Shown: positions 19,877 through 29,789 of the stretch, one piece after another
How the letters are laid out: each line of letters starts with the position of its first letter
How positions within the stretch are numbered: position 1 is the first letter of the stretch
Source: Clostridium cadaveris
GTDB taxonomy: Bacteria; Bacillota; Clostridia; Clostridiales; Clostridiaceae
Direction: 5' to 3'
DNA length: 64,000 nt
Assembly: GCF_020911725.1 (NCBI RefSeq)
Contig: NZ_CP076620.1
Location: forward strand, 2,927,001-2,991,000
Program-made: the position numbers and the translations under genes
Notes under the pieces: model-generated
Database searches by the model: none
Told to the model about the DNA's origin: nothing
The model's input: the letters and a program-made list of their open reading frames with translations, nothing else

Positions 19877-20863
19877 TTATTTACCACTCTTATCGTCGTT
19901 TCCACCTATTATAGATGTTGATTGACCTGTTGAGGAAATAGAATTTCTCATTTTAGTATCTGCTATTATATTCTGCATATCATAATAATCCATTATTCCA
20001 AGCTTTCCTTCTTTTAAAGCATACGCCATAGCTCTTGGAATTTCTGCTTCTGCTTCAACAACTGCAGCCTTCATTTCCTGTTCTTTAGCAACAGCCATAG
20101 CTCTTCTTTCTTCTGCTTTAGCTTGAGCTATGTTTTTATCTGCTTCTGCTTGAAGTGTTTGAAGTTGAGCTCCTATATTTCTTCCTACATCTATATCAGC
20201 TATATCTATAGAAAGAATCTCAAATGCTGTTCCTGCATCCAATCCCTTTGATAAAACAACTTTTGATATAGTATCTGGATTCTCTAAAACCTGTTTATGA
20301 GATCCTGAACTACCAACTGTTGTTACTATACCTTCTCCAACTCTGGCTAATATAGTTGATTCTCCAGCTCCACCTACTAATCTTTCTAGATTTGCTCTTA
20401 CTGTAACTCTAGCTTTAACCAATAATTCTATACCGTCTTTTGAAACAGCTGAAACTTTTGGAGTTTCTATAACCTTAGGATTTACACTCATTTTAACTGC
20501 TTCTAATACATCTCTACCAGCTAAATCAATAGCTGCAGCTTTCTCAAATGGAAGTTGTATATTTGCTCTTTGCGCTGCTATAAGCGCATCTACTACTTTG
20601 TCAACATTACCACCTGCTAAATAGTGAGCTTCAAGCTGGTTAACATTTAAATGCATTCCTGCTTTTGTGGATTTTATAAGAGGTAACACTATTCTGCTAG
20701 GTATAACTCTTCTAAGTCTCATACCTACTAAATTAAAAATACCAACTTTTACTCCAGCTGCTGATGCTGAAATCCAAAGTCCTACTGGAACAAAAGTGAA
20801 GAATAATACTAGTACTACTATGACTAATATTAAAATTGTTGCTGTCCCCATAATTCCTGACAT
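19877..20863 (-). CDS. floA: Flotillin-like protein FloA (UPF0365)
   Basis: 328 residues. An N-terminal membrane helix (about 4-28) is followed by a hairpin-like segment with [27 protein letters not shown]-type domain contains [31 protein letters not shown] (read in parts), and a coiled coil rich in Ala/Glu (about 235-285) includes [19 protein letters not shown]. FloA scaffolds lipid microdomains and is usually encoded with an NfeD-type partner, as here: nfeD lies 21 nt upstream. Confidence 0.93.
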   Translation of the reverse strand: MSGIMGTATILILVIVVLVLFFTFVPVGLWISASAAGVKVGIFNLVGMRLRRVIPSRIVLPLIKSTKAGMHLNVNQLEAHYLAGGNVDKVVDALIAAQRANIQLPFEKAAAIDLAGRDVLEAVKMSVNPKVIETPKVSAVSKDGIELLVKARVTVRANLERLVGGAGESTILARVGEGIVTTVGSSGSHKQVLENPDTISKVVLSKGLDAGTAFEILSIDIADIDVGRNIGAQLQTLQAEADKNIAQAKAEERRAMAVAKEQEMKAAVVEAEAEIPRAMAYALKEGKLGIMDYYDMQNIIADTKMRNSISSTGQSTSIIGGNDDKSGK

Positions 20864-20884
20864 AAATATTCATCTCTCTTTCTA

Positions 20885-21406
20885 TTATTTATTTTGAGTC
20901 TGATACTCTATATTTTGTGTAGATCTAACTAAAACTTTTCTTCCGTCTATTTTTATAACTTTTATGCTAGTTCCTTTTTCCAAATATTCACACTCAGAGA
21001 CTACATCTAATTTTTCGCCATCAAAATCTGCAGTCCCTGATGGTCTTAGAACAGTCAATGTAATACCTTCTTTTCCTAGGAAATAGTCTAGATTCTCAGT
21101 GCTTGAATAACCGCTTACTTTGTCAAGTTTGTCCTTTAGTATAATTCCTTTAAGCTTGCCTTTTGATACAAGATATATTACTACACCAAGCGCCACACTT
21201 AATATTACTAATATGATTGTCCCTAAAATTAAAGCCTGCGCAGCACTTTCTGCTGTTAATATTATGCCTATGATAAGGAGAATTGCTCCTGATATACCTG
21301 GTACACCAAAACCCGGTATACACATTTCTACTATGACCAATATTAGTCCTAAGATAAGTAAAATTCCGCTAGCCATAGTAATATTAGCTAATGTCGTCAT
21401 AAACAT
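20885..21406 (-). CDS. NfeD family membrane protein (short form)
   Basis: 173 residues. Three or four hydrophobic segments (about 8-25, 30-50, 58-82) contain the family's PGFGVPGISGA stretch. A cytosolic OB-fold NfeD C-terminal domain follows (GKEGITLTVLRPSGTADFDGEKLDV, read in parts, to VIKIDGRKVLVRS). This is the short NfeD1b-like form without the ClpP-like protease domain. It partners FloA in membrane microdomains. AAAGGAGGTGA precedes the ATG. First gene of the operon. Confidence 0.9.
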   Translation of the reverse strand: MFMTTLANITMASGILLILGLILVIVEMCIPGFGVPGISGAILLIIGIILTAESAAQALILGTIILVILSVALGVVIYLVSKGKLKGIILKDKLDKVSGYSSTENLDYFLGKEGITLTVLRPSGTADFDGEKLDVVSECEYLEKGTSIKVIKIDGRKVLVRSTQNIEYQTQNK

Positions 21407-21559
21407 ACCATCACCTCCTTTATATCTTACTTAATATAATACTATTTTTTGCATTAATTTACTATATTTTATATAAAATTTAATGTTTTAATAAAGGTTA
21501 TTAAATACCTTTTAATATAATATATCATACCTTTTATTTATTGTCAACTATTTCTATAT

Positions 21560-21600
21560 GAAAATTAGATCTAGAATGATTTTATTCTAGATCTAATTAA
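21560..21600 (-). terminator. Terminator of the cadC-cadA operon
   Basis: A perfect 15-bp inverted repeat (21563-21577 with 21584-21598) followed on the minus strand by TTTTC, starting 9 nt after the ATPase stop codon. Confidence 0.8.
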
Positions 21601-21607
21601 AAATTTG

Positions 21608-24070
21608 CTATTTCAATTTTAAAACTCTTGCAGAGTTTACTATTGCTATAAGTGCTACACCTACATCTCCAAAGACAGCTTCCCACATATTTCCTAATCC
21701 CATTGCTACTAAAATTAATATTGCAACCTTTATGACTAAAGCGATAGTTATATTCTGCCACACTATCTTTTGGGTTGCTTTTGCAATTTTTATAGCTTGA
21801 GCTATTTTAGAAGGTTCATCTGTCATTATAACAACATCAGCAGCTTCTATTGCAGCATCTGAACCTATTCCTCCCATGGCTATCCCTATATCTGCTCTTG
21901 CAAGCACTGGAGCATCATTTATTCCATCTCCTACGAATATCATCTTACCTTCTTTTGTTTTATCAATATCTTCAAGTCTTTCAACCTTATCTTGAGGCAA
22001 AAGCTGACTGTAATATTTATCCAGACCAATTTCATCTGATACCGCTTTTGCTATTGCTTCATTATCGCCCGTAAGCATAATAGTATTCTTTACTCCTGCC
22101 TTCTTTAAAAGCTCTATAGCAGTTTTAGAATCTTCCTTTATTTCATCAGATATTACTATATATCCAGCATATCTTTTTTCTATAGCGACATGTACAATAG
22201 TTCCAATTTCTTTTGCTACAGGGTGAGTTATACTTTCCCTCTCCATAAGCCTGCTATTTCCTAAAAGTACAATCTTTCCATCAATATTGACTTGAAGTCC
22301 ATGCCCTGCTATTTCTTTTAACTCGGATACTTTATTTTTGTCAATATCATTCCCATAAGCATTTATGATAGATTTTCCTATTGGATGATTAGAATAACTT
22401 TCGCCGTAAGCTGCATAGTAAATTAAATCATCTTTATTTATCCAGCTTTCATTATGAACCTTTGTAACTTTAAATACCCCTTTTGTAAGAGTTCCAGTTT
22501 TATCAAAGACTACAGTATCAACATTATTTAAGGCTTCTAAATAGTTTCCACCTTTTACAAGGATTCCATTTTTAGACGCAGCCCCTATACCTCCAAAGAA
22601 CCCTAAAGGAATAGATACTACTAATGCACAAGGACATGAAACTACTAAAAAAGCTAATCCTCTATACACCCACTGTTGAATATCCTGTCCCCCATTTAAA
22701 ATTGGAGGAATTATGGCTAATGCTAATGCTAAAATTACAACTATAGGAGTGTAATATCTAGCAAACTTGGTTATAAATTTTTCTGTCGGCGCTTTCTTTG
22801 CACCTGCATTTTCTACTAAATCTAATATTTTAGCAATAGTTGATTCTCCAAATATCTTTGTGACTTCTATATTTAATACTCCATTGGTATTTATACATCC
22901 ACCTAATACTTCATCCCCTACAGATACTTTTCTTGGAACAGATTCTCCTGTTAAGGCTGACGTATCTATCTGAGCCTCCCCTGAAATTATCTTTCCATCT
23001 AAAGGAATTTTTTCTCCTGGTTTCACTATGATTATATCATTTATATTAACCTGCTCTGGATCTACTACTTTCTCTTCATCCCCAACTTTTATAGTTGCTG
23101 AATCAGGTCTTATATTCATCAAATCCCCTATAGATTTTCTTGAACGGCTTACTGCTGCATCTTGGAACAGTTCTCCTATTTGATAAAATATCATAACAGC
23201 AACAGCTTCTGGATATTCTTTTATAGTAAATGCTCCTATAGTAGCTATAGCCATTAAGAAATTCTCATCAAATACTTGTCCTTTTAATATATTCTTAGCA
23301 GCTCTCATAACAACATGACCACCTACCAATATATAACTTATAAGGAATAGTCCAACTTTAAGCCACTCTATATCTTTTACTATAAATGCGGATATAAAGA
23401 ACATAGATCCTACTATGAATTTTATCTTATCTTCTTTTGATATGTCCCCATGCTTCTCGGAAAGTTCCTCTCCATGATTTTCATTTGAAATAACAGAACC
23501 ACCTATAACTTCCTGTCCATTTAACACATATGCTGATCTTGACATATCTAATGATAATTCTTTAACTGCTACATCAGGTTCCAAATCATTTACAATTTTT
23601 TTAACCTTACTGTCTATATCTTCTTTATTATCATTTAAATCTATTATTAATTTCTTTGATACAAAATCCAAGGAAGCTTCTTTTACCATTGGTAGTCTTC
23701 CAACTTTATCCTCTATCTTTGCAGCACAACCAGCACAATTCAATCCTTGAAGAAGATAAATTTTTTTGCTACTAGCTGAATCAGATGAATTAACCTTTGT
23801 CACTGTTTTCATTTTTGGTTTTACTGGCGTAGCTTTCCTTTTTTCTTTAAGAACAATTCCTGATTCTACAGAATTTATAATGTTCTGCAGTTCTTCTAGC
23901 CTTTCAGTATTTACATTTTTCTCAGCTTCTAAGCTTAAAGTCTTAGTTGCAAAATTTATGCCAACATCTTTTACCCAAGATATATGAGAGATTTTCTCTT
24001 CTATCTTATTGGCACAGTTAGCACAATGAAGGCCTTGTAAATTAAATTGCTTTTTCAAATTTTTATCCAC
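21608..24070 (-). CDS. cadA: Heavy-metal P-type ATPase (Zn/Cd/Pb export type)
   Basis: 820 residues, P1B family. There are two N-terminal HMA domains with CANCANK (near 17) and CAGCAAK (near 113). The membrane-site motif SCPCALVVSIPLG, the phosphorylation site DKTGTLT, a GESVPRKVS actuator loop (TGES) and the hinge GDGINDAPVLARADIGIAMG are present, with an HP dipeptide in SNHPIGKSI. The CPC with downstream features and the CadC partner favour Zn2+/Cd2+/Pb2+ over Cu+. It lies 15 nt after the regulator gene. The protein exports metal and would be induced when CadC releases DNA. Confidence 0.93.
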   Translation of the reverse strand: MDKNLKKQFNLQGLHCANCANKIEEKISHISWVKDVGINFATKTLSLEAEKNVNTERLEELQNIINSVESGIVLKEKRKATPVKPKMKTVTKVNSSDSASSKKIYLLQGLNCAGCAAKIEDKVGRLPMVKEASLDFVSKKLIIDLNDNKEDIDSKVKKIVNDLEPDVAVKELSLDMSRSAYVLNGQEVIGGSVISNENHGEELSEKHGDISKEDKIKFIVGSMFFISAFIVKDIEWLKVGLFLISYILVGGHVVMRAAKNILKGQVFDENFLMAIATIGAFTIKEYPEAVAVMIFYQIGELFQDAAVSRSRKSIGDLMNIRPDSATIKVGDEEKVVDPEQVNINDIIIVKPGEKIPLDGKIISGEAQIDTSALTGESVPRKVSVGDEVLGGCINTNGVLNIEVTKIFGESTIAKILDLVENAGAKKAPTEKFITKFARYYTPIVVILALALAIIPPILNGGQDIQQWVYRGLAFLVVSCPCALVVSIPLGFFGGIGAASKNGILVKGGNYLEALNNVDTVVFDKTGTLTKGVFKVTKVHNESWINKDDLIYYAAYGESYSNHPIGKSIINAYGNDIDKNKVSELKEIAGHGLQVNIDGKIVLLGNSRLMERESITHPVAKEIGTIVHVAIEKRYAGYIVISDEIKEDSKTAIELLKKAGVKNTIMLTGDNEAIAKAVSDEIGLDKYYSQLLPQDKVERLEDIDKTKEGKMIFVGDGINDAPVLARADIGIAMGGIGSDAAIEAADVVIMTDEPSKIAQAIKIAKATQKIVWQNITIALVIKVAILILVAMGLGNMWEAVFGDVGVALIAIVNSARVLKLK

Positions 24071-24085
24071 TGAGCTCCCTCCCTT

Positions 24086-24439
24086 TTATTCTAATACATG
24101 GCTTAAACCTTGATCAAAAATTCTCTTAACATGGTCATCTGCTAGAGAATAGTATACAACCTTGCCATCTCTTCTGTTATTTACCAGCTTTGCAGTTTTA
24201 AGTACTCTAAGCTGATGCGAAACCGCTGACTGACTCATGTTTAAAAGTGCCGCTATATCACATACACACATTTCATGTTGAAATAAAGCGCATATTATCT
24301 TTATTCTAGTTCCATCTCCAAATACTTTAAATAAGTCCGATAAATCACATAAAATCTCATCTGTTGGCAGTTTATCTTTGGTGTCATTTATTATATCATC
24401 ATGTATTGTTGTACAATTACAAACTTCTACTTCTTTCAT
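24086..24439 (-). CDS. cadC: ArsR/SmtB family metal-responsive repressor (CadC-like)
   Basis: 117 residues. The winged helix-turn-helix contains CVCDIAALLNMSQSAVSHQLRVL (read in parts). Two metal sites are legible: an alpha3N-type set (N-terminal CNC plus CVC in the alpha3 helix), as in CadC, and an alpha5-type set D-x-H-x10-H-x2-E at the C-terminus (DDHVKRI to SHVLE), as in SmtB/CzrA. Thus Cd/Pb and Zn sensing could both be possible. It is the first gene of the operon, with a matching operator just upstream. Confidence 0.93.
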   Translation of the reverse strand: MKEVEVCNCTTIHDDIINDTKDKLPTDEILCDLSDLFKVFGDGTRIKIICALFQHEMCVCDIAALLNMSQSAVSHQLRVLKTAKLVNNRRDGKVVYYSLADDHVKRIFDQGLSHVLE

Positions 24440-24454
24440 TTTTTACCTCCATTC

Positions 24455-24474
24455 ATATGAACAATTATTCATAT
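24455..24474. promoter_or_regulatory. CadC/SmtB-type operator
   Basis: ATATGAACAATTATTCATAT is a 20-bp palindrome with a single mismatched pair. It lies between the -10 box and the cadC ribosome binding site and resembles ArsR/SmtB operators with an ATATGAA half-site. Confidence 0.8.
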
Positions 24475-24486
24475 GTTCATACTTTT

Positions 24487-24514
24487 ATTATATTCATTTT
24501 TTTTCATTTGTCTA
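24487..24514 (-). promoter_or_regulatory. Promoter of cadC-cadA
   Basis: Minus-strand TAGACA (24509-24514) and TATAAT (24487-24492) spaced by 16 nt; the predicted start runs straight into the palindromic operator. Confidence 0.7.
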
Positions 24515-24577
24515 CTATTTTAATTGTTAATTTTTGTGTAATGCATTGTATTCGCAATAATATCTTTTGCAAAAGGG

Positions 24578-24613
24578 AAAAAAATAGCCTTAGGATTTTC
24601 TCCCAAGGCTATT
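24578..24613 (-). terminator. Terminator of the SH3-repeat hydrolase gene
   Basis: Stem AATAGCCTT/AAGGCTATT with an imperfect upper part, followed on the minus strand by a run of Ts. It overlaps the stop region of the gene. Confidence 0.8.
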
Positions 24614-24616
24614 GCT

Positions 24617-27600
24617 TTACTTTATGTATCTGTTAGCTTGAATTACATTCATGCCAAAATACTCAAGTTTGCTTATCTTTATTTTTTTTGCACCATAAGA
24701 TGCATGAATTACGTCTCCATTTCCCATATACATTCCTACATGAACTGGATTCATAGGGTCATCATAATCTCCAAAGAAGATTAAATCACCTTCTTGAGCT
24801 GCACTTACTGTAACTCTTCTTCCTGTTTTTATTTGATCCCATGTAGTTCTTCCTGTTTCGATTCCAAAATGCTTATACACATATTGAGTAAATCCTGAAC
24901 AGTCAAATCCGTTTGGTGTTGTTCCTCCCCAAACATATTCTACTCCCAAGAATTTTTTAGCGTATTCTACTATTTCACGTCCAGTAGCATTATCACTTTC
25001 AACTTCGTCAAACTCTTTTACATAATCTTTATGGACATATCCTTGTTTCTTTGTGCTATAAGTATCAAAGTTTATCTTATACCAATCTCCAACCTTATCT
25101 AATATATCAAAAGTTTCATTTGGTGAAAGATATCCTACAACTAGAGAGTCAGTAGATGCTTTTTCTCTTACTCTTAAGCTTGATTCTACATTTACAACTT
25201 TTCCCTTCTTCTTTATAACTACACTTGGATTATTATTGTCAGTAACTTCATCACCACTTACTTCTTTCACATAATCAGAATGAACATAAGCCTCCTGACC
25301 ATCATAAGAAATCTTATACCATTCTCCAGTTTTACCTTTTATATCTACAATACTGCCTGAATATACAAATCCTAAAACTTCTGATGAAGTATTTGGCTCT
25401 TTCCTAACTCTTAAAGCTGTTGAAACATTTACTATTTTTCCTTTTTTACTTATATTTTCTGTATTTTCATTATTGCTCCCCTCATCAGTACTAGTCTTTA
25501 TATAATCACTATGGACATATCCAGTAACCCCTTTTGCTTCAATCTTATACCATTGTCCAGATTTCTCAGCTATCTTAACCTCATCATTGTCATATAACCA
25601 GCCAATTACAGAATAGTTTGTTCCAGCACCCTCTCGTATTCTTAATCCATTAGGAGCATTTATTACATTGCCTTTAGAGGCCTTAGAAGTCTCTCCTCCT
25701 GAATTTGATCCTGAACCTGAATTGTTTTGATTGCCATCTCCATTCTCAAGTATTTTTACATAATCAGAATGAATATATGCATTTACTCCATTTTTATTTA
25801 TCTTATACCAAGAATCTTCTTTCCCTAGAATCTCAAAATTATCTCCTTCATAAAGCCAGCCAACCACTTCGTAATTTGTTCCAGCACCTGATCTCATTCT
25901 AAGTCCTGTTGATACATTTATAACTTGTCCTGTTTTACCTGCAACTGAATTATTTTCATTACTGCTTCCATTATTTCCACTATTGCCGTTTCCTGAATCC
26001 TCAGCATTTCCTTGAATCTCTTTTACATAATCACCATGAATATATCCTTGAATTCCATTATAAGATATATGATACCATTGTCCTTCTTTTCCTAAAATAT
26101 TAAATGAGTCACCATTGTTTAAATATCCAAGTACAGAACTGCTAGTTGAGGCTGATGATCTTATTCTTAAGTTTGAAGTTACATTTATAACTTGTCCATT
26201 ACTTTGAACAGAATTATTCTCATTTACCCCATTATTTCCCGAGTCACTTCCTGGATTTTGATTTCCGCCTTCTTCAATAACTTTTACATAATCTCCATGA
26301 ATATATCCATTAGTTCCATTACGAGATATCTGATACCATTGTCCTTCTTTTCCTAAAATGTCAAAAGTGTCTCCATTATTAAGATATCCTATAATCTCAC
26401 TATCTGTAGAAGCTTTTGATCTTATTCTTAAATTTGAAGTTATATTTATAACCTGTCCTTTTCCTTGAGCAGTGGTATTTTCATTTCCACCATTATTTGA
26501 TGAATCATTTCCTGAATTTTGATTTCCACCTTCTTCAATAACTTTTACATAATCTCCATAAATATACCCTTGAGTTCCATTATGAGATATCTGATACCAT
26601 TGTCCTTCTTTTCCTAAAATATCAAATGAATCACCGTTATTTAAATATCCAAGTACAGAACTGCTAGTTGAAGCTGATGATCTTATTCTCAAATTTGAGG
26701 TTACATTGATTACCTCTCCTTTTCCTGTTAACGGATTTTCAGGGACTATCTCTGTATCATCTTGCCTTACTTCTTTTATGTAATCCTCATGGCAATATCC
26801 AATAGTATCGTTATTCTTTATTTTAAACCATTGTCCCTCTCTCCCTAGGATCTCTACATTATCATCATTATAAAGCCATCCAATTGCATCATAAGTTGTA
26901 CCAGGACCTTTTCTTATTCTCAAAGCACTAGTCACATTTATGACTTTTCCTTTTCCTACTGGTTTATAATTATCATCTAATGATGATTCTAAAGAAACAA
27001 ACTGACTCTTTATATAACCATTCTTTTTACTTCCGTCAGCAGTAGTAAATGTTACGTTATACCAAGCTCCTTTACTGAAATTTACTCTCATATTATCATT
27101 TTTATAAAGGAACCCTATTCCGTCACTATTTTCATCAGCATTCAAATAGACTTTTGTGCTATTAGTATTCACTACAGTACCATTCTTATTTATGGCATTT
27201 ATAATTCCATCTCCTCTATCTCCATCGTTGTCACTGATTTTTACTAAACTGCTATTTACAAAGCCATGTTTAATACTTCCATTAGTAGCAACATAACTTA
27301 TATGCGACCATTCTTTAAAAGTATAGTTTAGAGTCACTCCTCTATTTGGTGTAAGTGAATCTTGAACCGCACCTTCTAGATCTTTATATACAGTAACATC
27401 TCCACTATTTCTTATAGAGGCTTGTTTATTCACACGATTAAGACCTGATACATTAAGTTTGCTTGCATTTATAAAACCAGTCTTGGTGCCTCCTGATGCT
27501 GTATTAAAAGTTATGTTTGCCCAATCATTTAAAAAATAATTTACTTTAACTTTTTCATTAGGATACACATTTCCCGTAACACCAGTAGATACTCCCATAC

Positions 27601-28381
27601 CACTATAAACCGATTCTCGAACACTAGTATTTACAATTGCCTCTACATTTTTTATAGCTCCAAATATACCACTGCTTTCAGGATTGCTATCAGATGGTCC
27701 ACTTGGATTTGAGGCACTTGAACCTACAGCACTTTTGAATGTTGGCCACAATGTAGGTCTATCTTCAAGCATCATTCTAGGGCATATTTTCCCAGTAGCA
27801 TCATTATGTGTTATTACATTTGATGCTGGTATATTATGCTTGAACATTAAATATTTCGTAAGTTCAATAGCATTTTTCATCGCAGTATCAAAATTACTAT
27901 CTGGATTTACTGTAATCTCAATACCTATTGTATTGCTATTGTTAGCTTCAGGCCTATTTGGTTTAACTCCAGGATATCTATCTCCAATATGCCATCCTCT
28001 CCATGTTTCTTCTAACACTTGAACTATATTTCTATCATCTACTGTAAAATGAGCTGATGCTTGAGCATTTGGGTGATTAGCAAAATAGTTTCTATTTGCT
28101 ATAGCTCCAGCACCAAAGCTCCTATTATCTGTGTCATGTATTACTATATATTTAGGACTTATAGTAACACCTTTTGAATAATTCATATCTATTAGCATCT
28201 TTTTTATAGGAATTCCATTGATAACTGCTGAAACCTTAGATGTCTTAGCATTTTCTTCTATTCCTTTAAACTTATCTAAATCAATTTTCCTATTAGCTTC
28301 ATCATTAGGTATTGCTGATACAACAGTATTCTGCATTACAGTAGTTGCAACAATTAGACTTGCTATTTTAGCTTTTTTCAC
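24617..28381 (-). CDS. Secreted bifunctional peptidoglycan hydrolase: amidase, eleven SH3-like repeats, NlpC/P60
   Basis: 1254 residues with a signal peptide (about 1-23). An N-terminal N-acetylmuramoyl-L-alanine amidase (Amidase_2) domain spans about 60-205, with YIVIHDTDN, SAHFTVDD and HNDATGKICP giving the zinc ligands. Three divergent SH3-like modules and then eight clear SH3b repeats of the LRIRxxAxTxSxVLGYL type follow, separated by Asn/Gly/Ser linkers. The C-terminal NlpC/P60 domain (about 1140-1254) has the catalytic Cys in GFDCSGFTQYV and His in PVHVGMYMG. The start is GTG with AAGGGGGG upstream; the ATG one base earlier hits a stop. It probably remodels the cell wall. Having both an amidase and an endopeptidase end is unusual. 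Confidence 0.92.
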   Translation of the reverse strand: MKKAKIASLIVATTVMQNTVVSAIPNDEANRKIDLDKFKGIEENAKTSKVSAVINGIPIKKMLIDMNYSKGVTISPKYIVIHDTDNRSFGAGAIANRNYFANHPNAQASAHFTVDDRNIVQVLEETWRGWHIGDRYPGVKPNRPEANNSNTIGIEITVNPDSNFDTAMKNAIELTKYLMFKHNIPASNVITHNDATGKICPRMMLEDRPTLWPTFKSAVGSSASNPSGPSDSNPESSGIFGAIKNVEAIVNTSVRESVYSGMGVSTGVTGNVYPNEKVKVNYFLNDWANITFNTASGGTKTGFINASKLNVSGLNRVNKQASIRNSGDVTVYKDLEGAVQDSLTPNRGVTLNYTFKEWSHISYVATNGSIKHGFVNSSLVKISDNDGDRGDGIINAINKNGTVVNTNSTKVYLNADENSDGIGFLYKNDNMRVNFSKGAWYNVTFTTADGSKKNGYIKSQFVSLESSLDDNYKPVGKGKVINVTSALRIRKGPGTTYDAIGWLYNDDNVEILGREGQWFKIKNNDTIGYCHEDYIKEVRQDDTEIVPENPLTGKGEVINVTSNLRIRSSASTSSSVLGYLNNGDSFDILGKEGQWYQISHNGTQGYIYGDYVKVIEEGGNQNSGNDSSNNGGNENTTAQGKGQVINITSNLRIRSKASTDSEIIGYLNNGDTFDILGKEGQWYQISRNGTNGYIHGDYVKVIEEGGNQNPGSDSGNNGVNENNSVQSNGQVINVTSNLRIRSSASTSSSVLGYLNNGDSFNILGKEGQWYHISYNGIQGYIHGDYVKEIQGNAEDSGNGNSGNNGSSNENNSVAGKTGQVINVSTGLRMRSGAGTNYEVVGWLYEGDNFEILGKEDSWYKINKNGVNAYIHSDYVKILENGDGNQNNSGSGSNSGGETSKASKGNVINAPNGLRIREGAGTNYSVIGWLYDNDEVKIAEKSGQWYKIEAKGVTGYVHSDYIKTSTDEGSNNENTENISKKGKIVNVSTALRVRKEPNTSSEVLGFVYSGSIVDIKGKTGEWYKISYDGQEAYVHSDYVKEVSGDEVTDNNNPSVVIKKKGKVVNVESSLRVREKASTDSLVVGYLSPNETFDILDKVGDWYKINFDTYSTKKQGYVHKDYVKEFDEVESDNATGREIVEYAKKFLGVEYVWGGTTPNGFDCSGFTQYVYKHFGIETGRTTWDQIKTGRRVTVSAAQEGDLIFFGDYDDPMNPVHVGMYMGNGDVIHASYGAKKIKISKLEYFGMNVIQANRYIK
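26010..26740 (-). repeat. Tandem near-identical SH3b modules inside the hydrolase gene
   Basis: Three consecutive modules of roughly 240 nt each share almost the same protein sequence, including LRIRSSAST, GYLNNGDSF and ILGKEGQWY, plus similar Asn/Gly linkers. This suggests recent duplication and a potential for copy-number change. Confidence 0.8.
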
Positions 28382-28538
28382 ATAAGTCCCCCCTTATACT
28401 ATATTCTAATTAATTTTACCATAAATTCCTTGTAGTTTGAAGGAATAATGTGGTACATTTATGAAATTTAAAACACTTTATAAAATTAAGTTATATTTGT
28501 CATTATACTTTCTTTCATTTTTTTCATATCATAAAAGC

Positions 28539-29705
28539 TTATTTTACAAATTTTATAATTCTCATGTAACATTCTTCTCCACCCCAGCTAAATATCAAAT
28601 CTTCCAAATTTCTGTTAAGTTTATCATAAGAATGCTGTGATACATATATCAAACTTTCACCATCTTCTCTCTTAACTAGAGTTACATATGTGGAATGACT
28701 ATACCTATAATCATTACGTTTTCTCACTTGGACTATATCCCCCTCTGATATATCATTGAGATTTAGCTCTGATACAGGTTTATTTTTATTCATACCTTTA
28801 GCATTAAACTCTTCTTTATTTAAAATAAAACTCCAAAGCGCCTCTACATTTTCCCATGCAGTTGTACCTCCATATTTATTACCAAGCCATACATTCTTAA
28901 CCATACATCTTTCCTGTTTTATATTTGCAATAGTATAGTTATTATCTAAAGGATTATAATTTCCAAGAGATGCCCATATACATTGAGATACAAAATTTGT
29001 ACAATCACTATTTCCAGCAGTATAAAATAATCTGTCATTTTTATTTTTTAATGCGAATTCACAAGCGTACTTAACGCCAATGTCTGTTTTTATATCTCCA
29101 CACACATCTTTATCACCGAATACATTTTTTAATGATGGTTTCTTTTTATAATTTTTAATCCGCTCAATCTCATCATCACGGCAACTATCTATTATCTCTT
29201 TAGTTTCTCCCCTCATAACTTTTTTCTTTTCGTCTACTCTATTTTTAAAGTCTTGAAATTCATCATAATTACTTTCTAAATTCGTTATAATCCAACCTTC
29301 ATCTCTTTTTTCAAGGTTAAATTCATAATCTATATCACGTAACCCGCCCTTTACTCCATTTTCATACTCATAGTCAATATCTACTAAAACTGTAATTCTA
29401 GCAGAGTTATCATTAAAATCCAGATTTTTATAGTTTATGGAATAGTTATAACTCTTGAATCTAGTGTTTAAGAGCATCACCCTTTTGCCATTTATCTCAC
29501 CTAAGATATTGTAAATATAAGTATCATCATTATCTTCCAGAGAATAAGGTTTTATATATGTACCCGTTTTATAACTTTCTAAATATCCTTGTATATATGA
29601 ATTTATGATGGTTTTACATACCCTTTCATCTTTTTTCCAATATGAAAATGAGCATAACACCATAGCAATCATAAACCACACTGTAATCTTCGCAATTCCT
29701 TTCAT
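28539..29705 (-). CDS. Secreted amidase-domain (Amidase_6-like) protein
   Basis: 388 residues. An N-terminal hydrophobic segment (about 5-22) acts as signal or anchor. A middle region (30-190) has alternating strands similar to the non-catalytic N-terminus of this family. A C-terminal domain from about 215 has the catalytic Cys in AGNSDCTNFVSQCIWA and His in YSHSTYVTLV, matching putative amidase domain PF12671. It probably acts on peptidoglycan or a secreted peptide. There is no SH3 or wall-binding repeat. It is transcribed between the P-type ATPase terminator and the SH3 hydrolase; the 157-nt spacer downstream has only a weak hairpin near 28425-28446. Confidence 0.8.
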   Translation of the reverse strand: MKGIAKITVWFMIAMVLCSFSYWKKDERVCKTIINSYIQGYLESYKTGTYIKPYSLEDNDDTYIYNILGEINGKRVMLLNTRFKSYNYSINYKNLDFNDNSARITVLVDIDYEYENGVKGGLRDIDYEFNLEKRDEGWIITNLESNYDEFQDFKNRVDEKKKVMRGETKEIIDSCRDDEIERIKNYKKKPSLKNVFGDKDVCGDIKTDIGVKYACEFALKNKNDRLFYTAGNSDCTNFVSQCIWASLGNYNPLDNNYTIANIKQERCMVKNVWLGNKYGGTTAWENVEALWSFILNKEEFNAKGMNKNKPVSELNLNDISEGDIVQVRKRNDYRYSHSTYVTLVKREDGESLIYVSQHSYDKLNRNLEDLIFSWGGEECYMRIIKFVK

Positions 29706-29732
29706 TATCTTTCCTCCACTGAAAAATTATAA

Positions 29733-29766
29733 AAGGGGACTCTGCTCAAAGCAAAGCCCCCTAATT
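29733..29766 (-). terminator. Terminator of the P2-type ATPase gene
   Basis: Stem GGGGCTTTGCT pairing imperfectly with AGCAGAGTCCCC, followed on the minus strand by TTTTATAA, 24 nt after the ATPase stop. Confidence 0.8.
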
Positions 29767-29789
29767 ACAATTAAGTTTCCCAATAAATC

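Noticed and set aside
25100-26750. Regularly spaced repeats that could suggest a CRISPR array
   Set aside because: The repeats are about 240 nt long, in frame, and encode SH3b modules of the secreted hydrolase.
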